From contig CAVFEH010000007.1 in assembly GCA_963621575.1 (NCBI GenBank), positions 31,103-95,102 of the forward strand: a stretch of 64,000 nucleotides of DNA, read 5' to 3'. Within the stretch, counting starts at the first letter, position 1; each line of letters begins with the position of its first letter. This DNA comes from UBA1724 sp963621575. GTDB lineage: Bacteria; Verrucomicrobiota; Lentisphaeria; Oligosphaerales; Oligosphaeraceae. Position numbers and translations under genes: made by a program. The notes beneath the pieces were generated by a model. The model was given only the letters and a program-made list of their open reading frames with translations. It did no database searches and was not told where the DNA came from. Shown piece by piece: positions 24,792 through 34,040 of this stretch.

Positions 24792-26816
24792 CTACTTGCC
24801 ACGGCGCGGATTGGCTCCGCCGTCGCGCTTTGCGGCGGGGGACAGGACCAATTCCCCGCGAATGGGGTCTGCGGAGACCATCGCGAAGAACCGTTTCTGG
24901 GCCATCCGGAGAGTGTCGCCGTCGCGGTTGGTCCATTGGATCTTGAGAGGATCGAAGTGCCAGGAGTGCGGCAGTTCATTGACGTATGCCATGAGACCGT
25001 AGTCGGGCAGGTACACCTGGCAACCGCCCTTGGTGATCTTGCAGATTTCGCCGGTGAGCAGGAGCGTGGGGTCCTCCTGCCGCTTGTTCCCCAGATAGCG
25101 GATCTTCATGCGGTCGGAGGCGGCGAACTCCGCCTGGTCGCACTGGTATTCCTTTGCGGAGCAAAGCATTGCCAGATCCTGGACGGCCTCGGCGGAGCAG
25201 GTCTTCCGGCGGAGATCGTGGGACAGGAGCTGCTGGTGGACCAGGAGGTCGGCGTAGCGCCGGATGGGACTGGTGAAGTGGCAGTAGTTCTCCTTCCCCA
25301 GGCCAAAGTGCCCCATGGGGTCCGCGCCGTAGTCGGCCCGGGGGAGATGCCGGAGGAAGGCCATGTAGAGGACATCCCGCAGGGGGGATTCCGCGGCGTG
25401 CTTCAGGAATCGGACGATGGCGCCGCGGGTGGAGAGACTCTTCACGCGCTCGCCCATCATGATGGTGGCGTTTTCCGCGAACTCCTGGAGCTTCTCGGGA
25501 TCCGGGGCCTGGTGGTTCCGGTAGAGTCCGGGCAGTTTCAGGCGCTGGAGCTCCATGGCGATGCACTCGTTGGCCGCCAGCATGAACTCCTCCACAAGCT
25601 GGTGGGAGGGATTGTCCTCGTTCTGCTGCACACCCAGAATCCGGGAGGGGTGTTCGCTGCACACCACGCGGATCTCCGGCATGCCCATGGGCAGGAAGCG
25701 CTCGCGGGTCATGCGGCGGTGCCGCAGCAACCGGGAGACGTTGGCCAGCCTCGACACCAAATCCTTCACCTCCCGGGGCCCATCCAAGTCGCCGCCATCC
25801 AAGTAGGTCTGCACCTGCTCGTAGCAGAGGCGTTGGCGGACATTGATGGTGGTGTGGCGGCGCTGCCAGGAGAGGATCTCGCCGGTGTGCTCGTCGAAGC
25901 AGATGAAGACGCTGTGCGCCAGACGCTCCTGTCCGGCCTGGAGGCTGCACTGCCGGTTTGCCAGGGCCTTGGGAAGCATGGGGAGGGTTCGTCCGGGAAG
26001 ATAGGAGGTGAAGCAACGCTCCCGTGCCTGGCGGTCCAGGGGGCTTCCGGGACGCACATAGCTCGCCACATCGGCGATGTGGACGCCCACCACCACCGTG
26101 CCGGGACGGGGCGCCTTCCCCAGGGAAAGGGCGTCGTCGTAGTCCCGTGCGTCCACGGGGTCGATGGTGACAGCCGTGTCCTTGGTGCAATCCAGCCGGC
26201 GCACCTTCACAGGCTGGAGGGACTCCGCGTCCTTCTCGTCCTTTTCGGTGTAGGGAGCGGGGATGTTGTATTCGGCGACGATGGCGTCCAGGTCCGCGGA
26301 GACCTCCCCGCAGGCGGCGTAGCACTCCAGGATGGTGACATCGGGGAGGGTCTCGGGGGGAAAATCCTCTTCGGGGAATGGGAATTCGCAGCGGCACCAA
26401 TTGCCCTCGCGGGGACCCTCCGGGAGCTTTTTGAGGCTCCCGGGGGCAATCCGGAGAAGGCCCGGCAGCTCGTGGCGCAGGGGCCGCACGCCCCATCCAC
26501 CGCCCCGCAGCGGCACCATGCATCCCACCAAAAAGCGGTACTTCCGCTCCAGAATGCGCTTCACGTGCCCCACGGGACGCGAAGGATCCCCGGCGGGATC
26601 CAACACCACCCGCACCGTGTCACCCGTCACCGCACCCCCCAGATAGCCCGGCGGCACAAAAACCGAGTCCCCGCCGTCCATCCGGACAAATCCAAAGCCC
26701 TGGATGTTCACCGACAGGTCGCCAACGCACTCCCGGGCCGAAATCGCGCTCTTCTTTCCGGGACGCTCCTCGGACTCCTCCCGTTTTCCGCCCCTCTTTT
26801 CATGATGTTTGTTCAT
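24792..26816 (-). CDS. rnr: Ribonuclease R-family 3'-5' exoribonuclease
   Basis: A 674-aa RNase II/R protein. A basic N-terminal tail precedes an OB/cold-shock-like part (GFGFVRMDGGDSVFVPP). The RNB catalytic block contains DPVDARDYDDAL, with the four metal-binding aspartates, and the later HFTSPIRRYADLLVHQ motif is present. An S1-like domain is at the C-terminus. These enzymes degrade structured RNA processively and act in rRNA and mRNA turnover. It is somewhat shorter than E. coli RNase R (about 810). The start at 26816 is chosen after the promoter-like TATATT. The tail ends in a short basic RDGGANPRRGK. Confidence 0.9.
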   Translation of the reverse strand: MNKHHEKRGGKREESEERPGKKSAISARECVGDLSVNIQGFGFVRMDGGDSVFVPPGYLGGAVTGDTVRVVLDPAGDPSRPVGHVKRILERKYRFLVGCMVPLRGGGWGVRPLRHELPGLLRIAPGSLKKLPEGPREGNWCRCEFPFPEEDFPPETLPDVTILECYAACGEVSADLDAIVAEYNIPAPYTEKDEKDAESLQPVKVRRLDCTKDTAVTIDPVDARDYDDALSLGKAPRPGTVVVGVHIADVASYVRPGSPLDRQARERCFTSYLPGRTLPMLPKALANRQCSLQAGQERLAHSVFICFDEHTGEILSWQRRHTTINVRQRLCYEQVQTYLDGGDLDGPREVKDLVSRLANVSRLLRHRRMTRERFLPMGMPEIRVVCSEHPSRILGVQQNEDNPSHQLVEEFMLAANECIAMELQRLKLPGLYRNHQAPDPEKLQEFAENATIMMGERVKSLSTRGAIVRFLKHAAESPLRDVLYMAFLRHLPRADYGADPMGHFGLGKENYCHFTSPIRRYADLLVHQQLLSHDLRRKTCSAEAVQDLAMLCSAKEYQCDQAEFAASDRMKIRYLGNKRQEDPTLLLTGEICKITKGGCQVYLPDYGLMAYVNELPHSWHFDPLKIQWTNRDGDTLRMAQKRFFAMVSADPIRGELVLSPAAKRDGGANPRRGK

Positions 26817-26862
26817 AATCTTGCTTTCCCCAGTGTCTGAATGTGTTATGCCGTCAACCCCG

Positions 26863-26878
26863 AAAATATAAAGGCACC
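26863..26878 (-). promoter_or_regulatory. Promoter-like element of rnr, shared with mnmE
   Basis: On the - strand GGTGCCTTTATATTTT, identical at 15 of 16 bases with the element before mnmE (32289-32304). The TATATT could be the -10. No -35 match is evident. Confidence 0.45.
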
Positions 26879-27021
26879 CCCGGCTTGCGCGGCACCACTC
26901 CGTGCCGCGGCCAAGCCAAAACACCCCCTTTCCAACCCACGGCCTACCGTGGAGCCGCCGGGACCCCGCTCCACCAACGCCGGCCTGCGGCCGAAAACGA
27001 AGGCGGCCTCCGCCCTTGTTT

Positions 27022-27606
27022 CTAGGCGCGGCAGACTTCCTCCAGGAAATACTGGTGGATTCGCGTGTCGGTGAGCAGCTCGGGATGGAAGGCCATGGCC
27101 AGCTGGCGTCCCTGCCGGACTGCGGTTGGCTGTCCGTGGAAGGTGGAGAGCACCTGCACCTCGGGACCGGCCTCCACAATGGAGGGTGCCCGAATGAAGG
27201 ACATGGGGACGTTCTCCAGGGGGCCGAAGGAGCCCCGGGTGAAGAAACTCCCCAACTGACGTCCGTAGGCATTTCGGCGGACCGTCACGTCCAGGGTGGC
27301 GAAGTGTTTCGTCGTGTCATCGGCGATGCGCTGTGCCAGGAGAATCAATCCGGCGCAGGTCGCCATGACGGGGAGCCCCTCCCCGGCAAGCCTGCGGCGG
27401 AGGGGTTCGAAGAGATTCAGCTCCCGCAGGAGCTTCCCCATCACCGTGCTTTCGCCGCCGGGGATGACCAGGCCGTCGAAGGGCCGGGCGAGGTCGCTGG
27501 CCTGGCGGATCTCGAAGGTCCTGGCGCCCAGTGCGCGGAGGGATTGCCCGTGCTCAGCGAAATCTCCCTGGAGCGCCAGGACGGCAATGGTGCGAGGGGA
27601 GCCCAT
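27022..27606 (-). CDS. pdxT: Pyridoxal 5'-phosphate synthase, glutaminase subunit
   Basis: A 194-aa class I glutamine amidotransferase that supplies ammonia to PdxS. It begins IAVLALQGDFAEH, has VIPGGESTVM, the nucleophile Cys84 in MATCAGLILLA and the His/Glu pair in AFHPELLTD. The usual Gly before TCAG is Ala. It starts 2 bases after the pdxS stop, so the two are one operon, as in Bacillus-type vitamin B6 synthesis. Confidence 0.95.
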   Translation of the reverse strand: MGSPRTIAVLALQGDFAEHGQSLRALGARTFEIRQASDLARPFDGLVIPGGESTVMGKLLRELNLFEPLRRRLAGEGLPVMATCAGLILLAQRIADDTTKHFATLDVTVRRNAYGRQLGSFFTRGSFGPLENVPMSFIRAPSIVEAGPEVQVLSTFHGQPTAVRQGRQLAMAFHPELLTDTRIHQYFLEEVCRA

Positions 27607-27608
27607 GG

Positions 27609-28493
27609 CTACTTGCCGCGCTCCTCCATGATGGTGCGGATCTCGTCGGCGTTGATGCCGACCATGGCCTCGCCCAGGCCGCAGGAGAGCTCGGCGATGA
27701 GCTTGGCGTCCTGGTAGTTGGTCACGGCCTTCACGATGGCCTGGGCGCGCTTGGCGGGATTGCCGCTCTTGAAGATGCCGGAGCCCACGAAGACGCCCTC
27801 GGCGCCCAGCTGCATCATCAGCGCGGCGTCCGCGGGGGTGGCCACGCCGCCGGCGGCGAAATTCACCACGGGCAGACGACCCTCGCGATGGACACGCTCC
27901 ACCAGGTCGTAGGGCACCTGCAGCTCCTTGGCCGCCTCGTACAGCTCGTCCTCCCGCATGGAGGCGACCCGGCGGATCTCCGCCATCATGCGGCGCATGT
28001 GGCGGACCGCCTGCACCACGTCGCCCGTGCCGGGCTCGCCCTTGGTGCGGATCATGGCCGCGCCCTCGTTGATTCGGCGGAGGGCCTCGCCCAGATCGCG
28101 GGCGCCGCAGACGAAGGGCACCTTGAAGGCACGCTTGTCAATGTGGTACAGGTCGTCAGCGGGGGTCAGGACCTCGCTTTCGTCGATGTAGTCGATCTCG
28201 ATGGCCTCCAGGATCTGCGCCTCGACAATGTGGCCAATCCGGCACTTCGCCATCACGGGGATGGAGACCGCCTCCTGGATGCCGTGGATCATGGCAGGGT
28301 CGCTCATGCGGGACACCCCGCCCGCGGCACGAATGTCCGCCGGAATCCGCTCCAGCGCCATCACGGCGCAGGCGCCCGCGTCCTCCGCAATCTTCGCCTG
28401 CTCCGGATTCGTCACATCCATGATCACGCCGCCCTTCAGCATCTGGGCAAGGTTGCGGTTCAACTCCGCTTGCGAAACAGCTTTCTCTTCCAT
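27609..28493 (-). CDS. pdxS: Pyridoxal 5'-phosphate synthase, lyase subunit
   Basis: A 294-aa TIM-barrel enzyme that builds PLP from ribose 5-phosphate, glyceraldehyde 3-phosphate and ammonia from PdxT. Family blocks include LKGGVIMDVTNPEQA, ALERIPADIRAAGGV, MAKCRIGH, IDYIDESEVLTPADD, VCGARDLGEALRRI and NFAAGGVATPADAALMM. The start at 28493 has AGGAGAGAG upstream; an alternative 8 codons further up is less likely. The enzyme forms dodecamers decorated by PdxT in known systems. Confidence 0.97.
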   Translation of the reverse strand: MEEKAVSQAELNRNLAQMLKGGVIMDVTNPEQAKIAEDAGACAVMALERIPADIRAAGGVSRMSDPAMIHGIQEAVSIPVMAKCRIGHIVEAQILEAIEIDYIDESEVLTPADDLYHIDKRAFKVPFVCGARDLGEALRRINEGAAMIRTKGEPGTGDVVQAVRHMRRMMAEIRRVASMREDELYEAAKELQVPYDLVERVHREGRLPVVNFAAGGVATPADAALMMQLGAEGVFVGSGIFKSGNPAKRAQAIVKAVTNYQDAKLIAELSCGLGEAMVGINADEIRTIMEERGK

Positions 28494-28563
28494 AAAAAAC
28501 TCTCTCCTGTCGGTCAAAAAAGAAACAACCGGTTCGAATCAAAAATCCTCGGCAAAAGCCCGT

Positions 28564-28569
28564 ACTATA
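28564..28569 (-). promoter_or_regulatory. Probable -10 box of pdxST
   Basis: TATAGT on the - strand, 71 bases upstream of the pdxS start. A TTATGG lies 18 bases further upstream as a weak -35. Confidence 0.4.
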
Positions 28570-28659
28570 ACCCGGATTCCACAAACTCCATAATCCCCAA
28601 GTCAGAAAGTTGTGATTTCGGAAAACGAGGGGGGAATCCCGCGATTCTGGCGAGCCTTG

Positions 28660-30933
28660 TCAGACCTTGTCATCCGCCAGGAGTTTCAGGAGCTCCTCTT
28701 CGGAGATGACCTTGATTCCCAATTCGGCGGCCTTTGCGATCTTGGTGGCGCCGGTGTTTTCACCGGCCACGAGGCAGGTGGTTTTCCGGCTGACGGAGTC
28801 GGCCACATTCGCGCCCTTTGCGCGAAGTGCGGCGGCGGCCTGTGTCCGTCCCATGGAGGCGAGGGTCCCCGTGATCACGAAAGTGAGTCCCCGGAGGGGT
28901 TTTTCGCCGGAGGCCGCGGCGCCCTCGTCGTCGCCCCGTGGGTTGATTCCGAGGCTCTGGAGGGTATTGAGCCAGCGGCGGCCCACCTCCCCCTGGAAGA
29001 AGTCCAGAATGCTCCGCGCGGTCTTGGGCCCCACGCTGGTGGTCACGTAGGCGCCCTCCTTGGCCTTCGCGGCGGACTTCTTGACGAGTCCGGCCTGGAG
29101 GAGGGGGGGCAGGAGGCGTTGTTCCTCCCCGGGGGTCAGGGGCCAGTGGTCCTCCTGGAGGGCCATGAGTTCCAGCAATGCATGGAGATAGGGGGATTCG
29201 GGGACCTGCAGGAGGTCCTTGTGGATGCGTCCCAGCTGGTATGCGGTGGCGGCGCCCACCTCGGGGATTCCCATGGCCTGGAGCCAGTGCCCCAGATCCT
29301 TCTGGCGGGACTTCTCCAGGGCGGACAGGATTTTCGCCGCGTTCCTGGGCCCCAGGATCCGGGGTTCCCCGGGCGTGCCCAGGTTCAGCTCCGCCAGCTG
29401 TTCCTGCGTGAGTTGAAAGAGATCCAGGGGCTCGCGGATCCATCCGGCATCGCAGAGGGCCTCGGCCACCACGCCGCCAAGCCCCTCCAGATCCAGGGCA
29501 TTCCGGGCCGCGAAGTACTCCACGCGCCGGACATTCTGCGCGGGGCACTGGAGGTTCTCGCAGCGCCAGACGGCGAACTGGGGATCCCGGTGGATGGACC
29601 CTCCGCAGGAGGGGCACTTCCCCTGGAGGCTCCCCGGCAAGTCGTAGGGCCTGGAATCCGCGGGGCGCTTCTCCAACAACACCCGCACCACGGCGGGAAT
29701 CACCTCGCCCGCCTTCTCGATGAGGACCGTGTCGCCGATGCGGATGTCCTTCCGGGCGATCTCGTCCTCGTTGTGGAGCGTCGCGCGGGAGATGGTGGAG
29801 CCCGCCAGAAAGACGGGCTCCAGCTCGGCCACGGGGGCCAGGACGCCGGTGCGCCCAACCTGGATGGTGATGGCCTTCAAACGGGTGGCCGCCCGCTCGG
29901 GCTCGTATTTGTAGGCCTTCGCCCAGCATGGCGCCTTCGCGGAGAAGCCAAGGGTCTCCCGCTGGGCAAAGGAATCCACCTTGATGACGGCGCCGTCGGT
30001 GTCGTAGGGAAGCGTGGGCCGCAGGGCGTCCAGTTCGCGGATGGCATCCAGCATTCCCTGGTAGTCCTCCACCACACGGCACCACTTCTGGATCTTGAGG
30101 CCAAAGGAGCGGAAGGTCTCCAGGAGCTGCTGCTGGGAAGTGATTTCCACCCCGTCGATGCGTCCCTGGGTGTAGAAGAGGATATCCAGGGGCCGCCGGG
30201 CCACCTGCCGGGAATCCAGGAGTTTGAGGGAGCCGGCGGTGGCGTTCCGGGCATTGGCGAAGGGCTCCTGTCCCTCCTCCAGACGACGGCGGTTCATGTC
30301 GGCGAAGCCCCTCCGGGAGAGATAGCATTCGCCGCGGGCCTCGAAGAAAGCCGGAGGATCGGGGCAGAGGAGCCGGAGAGGCACGGAGGGGATGGTGCGC
30401 ACATTCTCCGTCACATCATCGCCCTGCCGGCCATTTCCGCGGGTCACCGCCTGGGTCAGCACGCCGTCCACATACCGCACGGCAATGGAGACGCCATCAA
30501 TCTTCGGCTCCACCACATAGCGGGGGCGCTCGCCGTGGAGTCCCCGCAGGACGCTCTCGTGGAAGCGCGCCAGATCCGCGGCATCGTAGGTGTTCTCCAG
30601 GGAGAGCATGGGGACCGTGTGCTCCACCGTCTGGAAGCCCTCCTGGACGCCGCCGTGCATCCGCCGCGTGGGGGAATCGGGGGTGGCCAGCTCCGGATGC
30701 GCGGCCTCGATCTCCTGCAGTCGGTGGTAGAGCCGGTCGTATTCCTGGTCGGAGATCTCCGGCGCGGCCTGGATGTAGTAGAGCTGGTCGTTGTGGCGGA
30801 TCTGCGCACGGAGCTCCTCCGCCTCCCGGCGCAACGCCTCCAGGGCATCCTGGGGGGAGGCGGCGGAATCGGGCTTCGAGCCGGCGGACGGTTCATCCAG
30901 GTCAAAGGGAAGGCTGTCTTGATACATGGTCAT
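28660..30933 (-). CDS. ligA: NAD-dependent DNA ligase
   Basis: A 757-aa ligase that seals nicks in replication and repair with NAD. The N-terminal Ia domain (HNDQLYYIQAAPEISDQEYD) is followed by the adenylation domain with Lys144 in VEPKIDGVS, an OB fold, a four-Cys zinc finger (CPSCGG ... CENLQCPA), helix-hairpin-helix repeats and a C-terminal BRCT domain (GLTFVITGTLASMGR). It is longer than the usual 670 because of linker additions in the HhH region and a short N-terminal extension. The start is the ATG at 30933 (another at 30927); the open frame above it overlaps mnmE. Only 10 bases separate it from the mnmE stop. Confidence 0.96.
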   Translation of the reverse strand: MTMYQDSLPFDLDEPSAGSKPDSAASPQDALEALRREAEELRAQIRHNDQLYYIQAAPEISDQEYDRLYHRLQEIEAAHPELATPDSPTRRMHGGVQEGFQTVEHTVPMLSLENTYDAADLARFHESVLRGLHGERPRYVVEPKIDGVSIAVRYVDGVLTQAVTRGNGRQGDDVTENVRTIPSVPLRLLCPDPPAFFEARGECYLSRRGFADMNRRRLEEGQEPFANARNATAGSLKLLDSRQVARRPLDILFYTQGRIDGVEITSQQQLLETFRSFGLKIQKWCRVVEDYQGMLDAIRELDALRPTLPYDTDGAVIKVDSFAQRETLGFSAKAPCWAKAYKYEPERAATRLKAITIQVGRTGVLAPVAELEPVFLAGSTISRATLHNEDEIARKDIRIGDTVLIEKAGEVIPAVVRVLLEKRPADSRPYDLPGSLQGKCPSCGGSIHRDPQFAVWRCENLQCPAQNVRRVEYFAARNALDLEGLGGVVAEALCDAGWIREPLDLFQLTQEQLAELNLGTPGEPRILGPRNAAKILSALEKSRQKDLGHWLQAMGIPEVGAATAYQLGRIHKDLLQVPESPYLHALLELMALQEDHWPLTPGEEQRLLPPLLQAGLVKKSAAKAKEGAYVTTSVGPKTARSILDFFQGEVGRRWLNTLQSLGINPRGDDEGAAASGEKPLRGLTFVITGTLASMGRTQAAAALRAKGANVADSVSRKTTCLVAGENTGATKIAKAAELGIKVISEEELLKLLADDKV

Positions 30934-30943
30934 AAAGGGGAAC

Positions 30944-32284
30944 TTATTTCCCGATGCAGAAGCGATGGAAGATGGTGTCGAGGACGTCCGGGTCCGGGGT
31001 CTTTCCGGTGATGCGTCCCAGGGAGGCGATGGCCTGCCGCAGGGGAATGGCGGCCAGCTCCCACTGGCCAGATTCCAGCAGCGGGCGGCATTCCCCCAAG
31101 GCGCGGACGGCCTCCTCCAGCAACACGGCATGGCGGGCGCCCACGGCCAGGAGGCTTCCGCTCCCCGCGGGCGCCCCCAAAAGCCGGTTCTCGATTTCCG
31201 CGGCGAGGGTCTCCAGACCCTCGCCCGTCCGGGAGGAAATCCCCAGGGCGCCCTCCGGCGCCGGCGACAGGTCGCACTTGCTGAAGACCTCCAGCAATGC
31301 GCCGCGGTGCCCCCAGCCCGGCCAACGCATCGGCGACGGGGACGCGGAATCCACCAGCCAGACCACGATGTCCGCCTCCGCGGCCGCGGCCTTCGCCCGC
31401 GCCATGCCGTCCCGCTCAACCGACTCCGCACCCTCGCCCCGAATGCCGGCGGTGTCCACGAGATGCAGGGGAATCCCCCGCAAAACGAAATCCGCCTCCA
31501 CGGTATCCCGGGTGGTGCCCGGCGTGGGGGAGACAATGGCGCGCTCCCGCCCCAGCAACCGGTTCAGCAGGCTGGATTTTCCGGCGTTGGGCGCCCCGGA
31601 GAGCACCAGTCGCGCGCCCTCCCGGAGCACCTCGCCCTCCCGGCGAGTCGCCGCCAACGCCGAAAGCGCGTCTTTCCGGGCATCCAGGCGCCCCAGGAGC
31701 TCCCCGGCACTCATCCAATCCAGCTCCTCCTCGGGGAAATCCAGGCGGGATTCCACCTCGGAGAGAAGAATTTCCAATTCCCGGTAATGCCCCTCCACCA
31801 GGCGACGCAGCTCGCCGGCGAGCTGGCGGTTCGCCAAGGAGAGCGCCTGGCGGGATTCGGCGTCCACCATCAGCCCCACGGCCTCCGCCTGGGTCAAATC
31901 CAGCCGTCCATTCAAAAACGCCCGGCGCGTGAACTCCCCCGGCTCCGCGTTGCGCACGCCACAGGACTGGATGGCCTCCAGCGCCAGCCGCGCGGGAACC
32001 GGCCCGCCATGCAGATGGAACTCCACCACGTCCTCGCCCGTGTAACTGCGGGGGCCTGGCATGTAGACCGCCAGGCAGCCGGCGTCAATCATGCCCCCCG
32101 ACAAATCCCGCAACTCCCCCAGCAGCATCCGGCGGGCATTTTCCTTGCCAAGCCCGCCCCGTCCACGCCACAGCCGGCGCGCCACCCCCAGCGACTCCGC
32201 CCCCGAAAGACGAACCACCGAAAGCGCACCGCCAACCGCCGTCGCCAGCGCGCAAATACTCTCATTTTCCGAAGAATACAACAT
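30944..32284 (-). CDS. mnmE: tRNA uridine-5-carboxymethylaminomethyl modification GTPase
   Basis: A 446-aa GTPase that, with MnmG, modifies U34 of certain tRNAs. The N-terminal folate-binding domain has PRSYTGEDVVEFHLHGGP, the G domain has the P-loop GAPNAGKSS (Lys236) and DTAGIR, and the last residues FCIGK contain the catalytic Cys of the conserved C-terminal motif. The start at 32284 (MLYSSENESICALAT) matches the usual N-terminus. A TATATT element lies 7 to 12 bases upstream, so the transcript may be leaderless. ligA follows 10 bases downstream. Confidence 0.96.
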   Translation of the reverse strand: MLYSSENESICALATAVGGALSVVRLSGAESLGVARRLWRGRGGLGKENARRMLLGELRDLSGGMIDAGCLAVYMPGPRSYTGEDVVEFHLHGGPVPARLALEAIQSCGVRNAEPGEFTRRAFLNGRLDLTQAEAVGLMVDAESRQALSLANRQLAGELRRLVEGHYRELEILLSEVESRLDFPEEELDWMSAGELLGRLDARKDALSALAATRREGEVLREGARLVLSGAPNAGKSSLLNRLLGRERAIVSPTPGTTRDTVEADFVLRGIPLHLVDTAGIRGEGAESVERDGMARAKAAAAEADIVVWLVDSASPSPMRWPGWGHRGALLEVFSKCDLSPAPEGALGISSRTGEGLETLAAEIENRLLGAPAGSGSLLAVGARHAVLLEEAVRALGECRPLLESGQWELAAIPLRQAIASLGRITGKTPDPDVLDTIFHRFCIGK

Positions 32285-32288
32285 GCGC

Positions 32289-32304
32289 AAAATATAAAGG
32301 CGCC
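32289..32304 (-). promoter_or_regulatory. Promoter-like element of mnmE, shared with rnr
   Basis: GGCGCCTTTATATTTT on the - strand, ending 4 bases before the mnmE ATG. The TATATT (32291-32296) would place the transcript start at or next to the start codon. Confidence 0.4.
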
Positions 32305-32403
32305 CCTCCACGCCGAATCCTCCAGGGACAGGCGAAAAACAGAAAGCGCCCCGGCGCCAAGGGGTCTGCCCGCCAACCGCCAAACCCCAATGCCCCATTA
32401 CAC

Positions 32404-32441
32404 GGAAAAGGGCCCGCGGAGTTTTTCCGCCGGCCCTTTCT
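32404..32441 (-). terminator. Intrinsic terminator after the 32457 gene
   Basis: Arms 32410-32420 and 32426-32436 pair at 10 of 11 positions around a T5 loop, with a T-run on the - strand side. It separates the TIM-barrel gene from mnmE. Confidence 0.8.
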
Positions 32442-32456
32442 TTTGCGCCCTTGCGT

Positions 32457-33212
32457 CTATGCGAACTGCTTCAGGTTCTTCAGGTTCTTTTCCATGGCCT
32501 CGAGGACGGGGACTCCCTTGGCCTCGTATTCGATGACGCACCATTCCGTGTCTCCGGCGTCGCGGCAGAACTGCATGACCTCCTTCCAGGGGCAGTCGTC
32601 CTCACCGATGAGGGGCAGGTTCCCCTTGGAATAGCTATAGGGCTTGCAGTGGATGGACTTGCTTCTGTAGGGATACTTCTTCAATTCCGCCATCACATCG
32701 GCACCGCCAGTCATGGCGTTGCCCAGATCCAGCTGGATGACCACCCGGAAATCCGCTTCCGCAAGGAACAAGTCCCAGTGGCGCAGGCCATTGGGATCGT
32801 CTGCGGCGCGCTCAAAATCCCCGGGATGGCAGTGGTACCCGATGCGCATGCCGCAGGGGGCCAGCAGGTCGGCGATGTGGTTCAGGTCCCGTCCCCGCTG
32901 CCGGAAGTCCTCGGCTGTCTCGCCGGGCATGAAAGGCAGGATGACGTATTTGTTGCCCACGGCCTGGTTCAGGCGGATGGTCTCCTGGATGGCGTCGTCC
33001 TGGACGGCCTCCCAGGGCGTGTGCCAGCCGCAGCACACCATGCCGGACTCCTTCAAGAGGGCGGCGTAGTAGTCGGGGCTGTAGACGGGCGCGCCGGCAA
33101 ACTCCACGCCCTGGTATCCCATGGCCTTGAGGGCCTTCAGGGTTCCAAGGGGCTGGTCCGCAAACTCTTTGCGGAGGGAATAGAGCTGCGCCGCAATGGG
33201 AAAATGGTACAT
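32457..33212 (-). CDS. Sugar phosphate isomerase/epimerase-like TIM-barrel protein
   Basis: A 251-aa protein of the xylose isomerase-like superfamily. It starts YHFPIAAQLYSLRKEFADQP, has GYQGVEFAG in an early strand, GYHCHPGDFE and a VIQLDLGNAM segment (metal ligands), and ends with CVIEYEAKGVPVLEAMEKN, where the last Glu closes the site. Homologues act on keto-hexoses, inosose or hydroxypyruvate; the substrate is unknown. The start at 33212 follows an AGGAG site; the frame above it lacks coding character. It is a single-gene unit with its own terminator. Confidence 0.82.
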   Translation of the reverse strand: MYHFPIAAQLYSLRKEFADQPLGTLKALKAMGYQGVEFAGAPVYSPDYYAALLKESGMVCCGWHTPWEAVQDDAIQETIRLNQAVGNKYVILPFMPGETAEDFRQRGRDLNHIADLLAPCGMRIGYHCHPGDFERAADDPNGLRHWDLFLAEADFRVVIQLDLGNAMTGGADVMAELKKYPYRSKSIHCKPYSYSKGNLPLIGEDDCPWKEVMQFCRDAGDTEWCVIEYEAKGVPVLEAMEKNLKNLKQFA

Positions 33213-33455
33213 CGTGCTTCTCCTGGAATGGTTGTTTTCTCGGCTTGCCACCTAACACCAACGCAAAGACGCGGGGCAAGCGCCGCGCATAATATACCAA
33301 GCGCATTGCACGCCAAAAGCGAAACCATGAATTCCCCAATTCCCGGTTGCAGCGCAAAAGGCGCCGCCGCGGAGCGGCCAAGGGCCCGGCGACGGCGACG
33401 GCCCTGCGCGGCAAACAGCGCCTGCGCCCCGGCACAAACGCGCCGCGTCTCCCTG

Positions 33456-33965
33456 CTATTCCCGCACGATTTCCACCGGCGCGCCGGGGTCATAGACGTG
33501 GAGGCACGGGATCCCGTGCTGGGATTCGTCGAGGACCCGGAGGGATTGTTTTTCCAGTGCGGCGCGAAAGAGCGCGGGGTCCTGGATGGAGCGTGGGGAG
33601 AAATCCGCGGCGGCTCCAAAGAGGTGCTTGGAGAGATATCCCTCGCTGCGGTTCTGGAGGATGCGGTAGGCGGCCTCTTCGGTGAGAGGCATGGCGTGGA
33701 TGAGTTCCTCCACATAGGAGGGGATTCCGCCGTTGCAATAGAGTCCCCGGAGCTGTCCGGGGCTCATGGCGGCCATCTCGCGCGCCTGCAGGCGGAGAGT
33801 CCGCCGGCCGGAGGTCATGACCCAGGGGGCGCACTCCCCGCCATTGGACGCCCGGCAGGCGTCACGGTAATGCAAAAAGGCCGCCTCCAGACGGTTCCGG
33901 AAGGACTCCCGGAGTCCGAGGAATTCCTCCTCGCCGCATCGCAGGGAGATTCGGGAAACAGTCAT
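33456..33965 (-). CDS. Peptidase M15-like (DD-peptidase fold) protein
   Basis: A 169-aa protein. SKHLFGAAADFS (His114 and Asp121) fits the SxHxxGxAxDF zinc motif of the M15/VanY D-Ala-D-Ala peptidase fold, and CLHV (His156) could be the third ligand. The catalytic Glu of the motif near the end is not obvious. No signal peptide is visible, so the location is uncertain; these folds act on cell wall peptides when secreted. It lies 75 bases downstream of the NYN/LOTUS gene on the same strand. Confidence 0.6.
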   Translation of the reverse strand: MTVSRISLRCGEEEFLGLRESFRNRLEAAFLHYRDACRASNGGECAPWVMTSGRRTLRLQAREMAAMSPGQLRGLYCNGGIPSYVEELIHAMPLTEEAAYRILQNRSEGYLSKHLFGAAADFSPRSIQDPALFRAALEKQSLRVLDESQHGIPCLHVYDPGAPVEIVRE

Positions 33966-34040
33966 GGTGACGGCCCGGAAAACCGCCCCGTTTTGGTCCG
34001 GGGCGGTCTCGCGCTTTCCTGGAAATGGCCGCCGCCCGGG

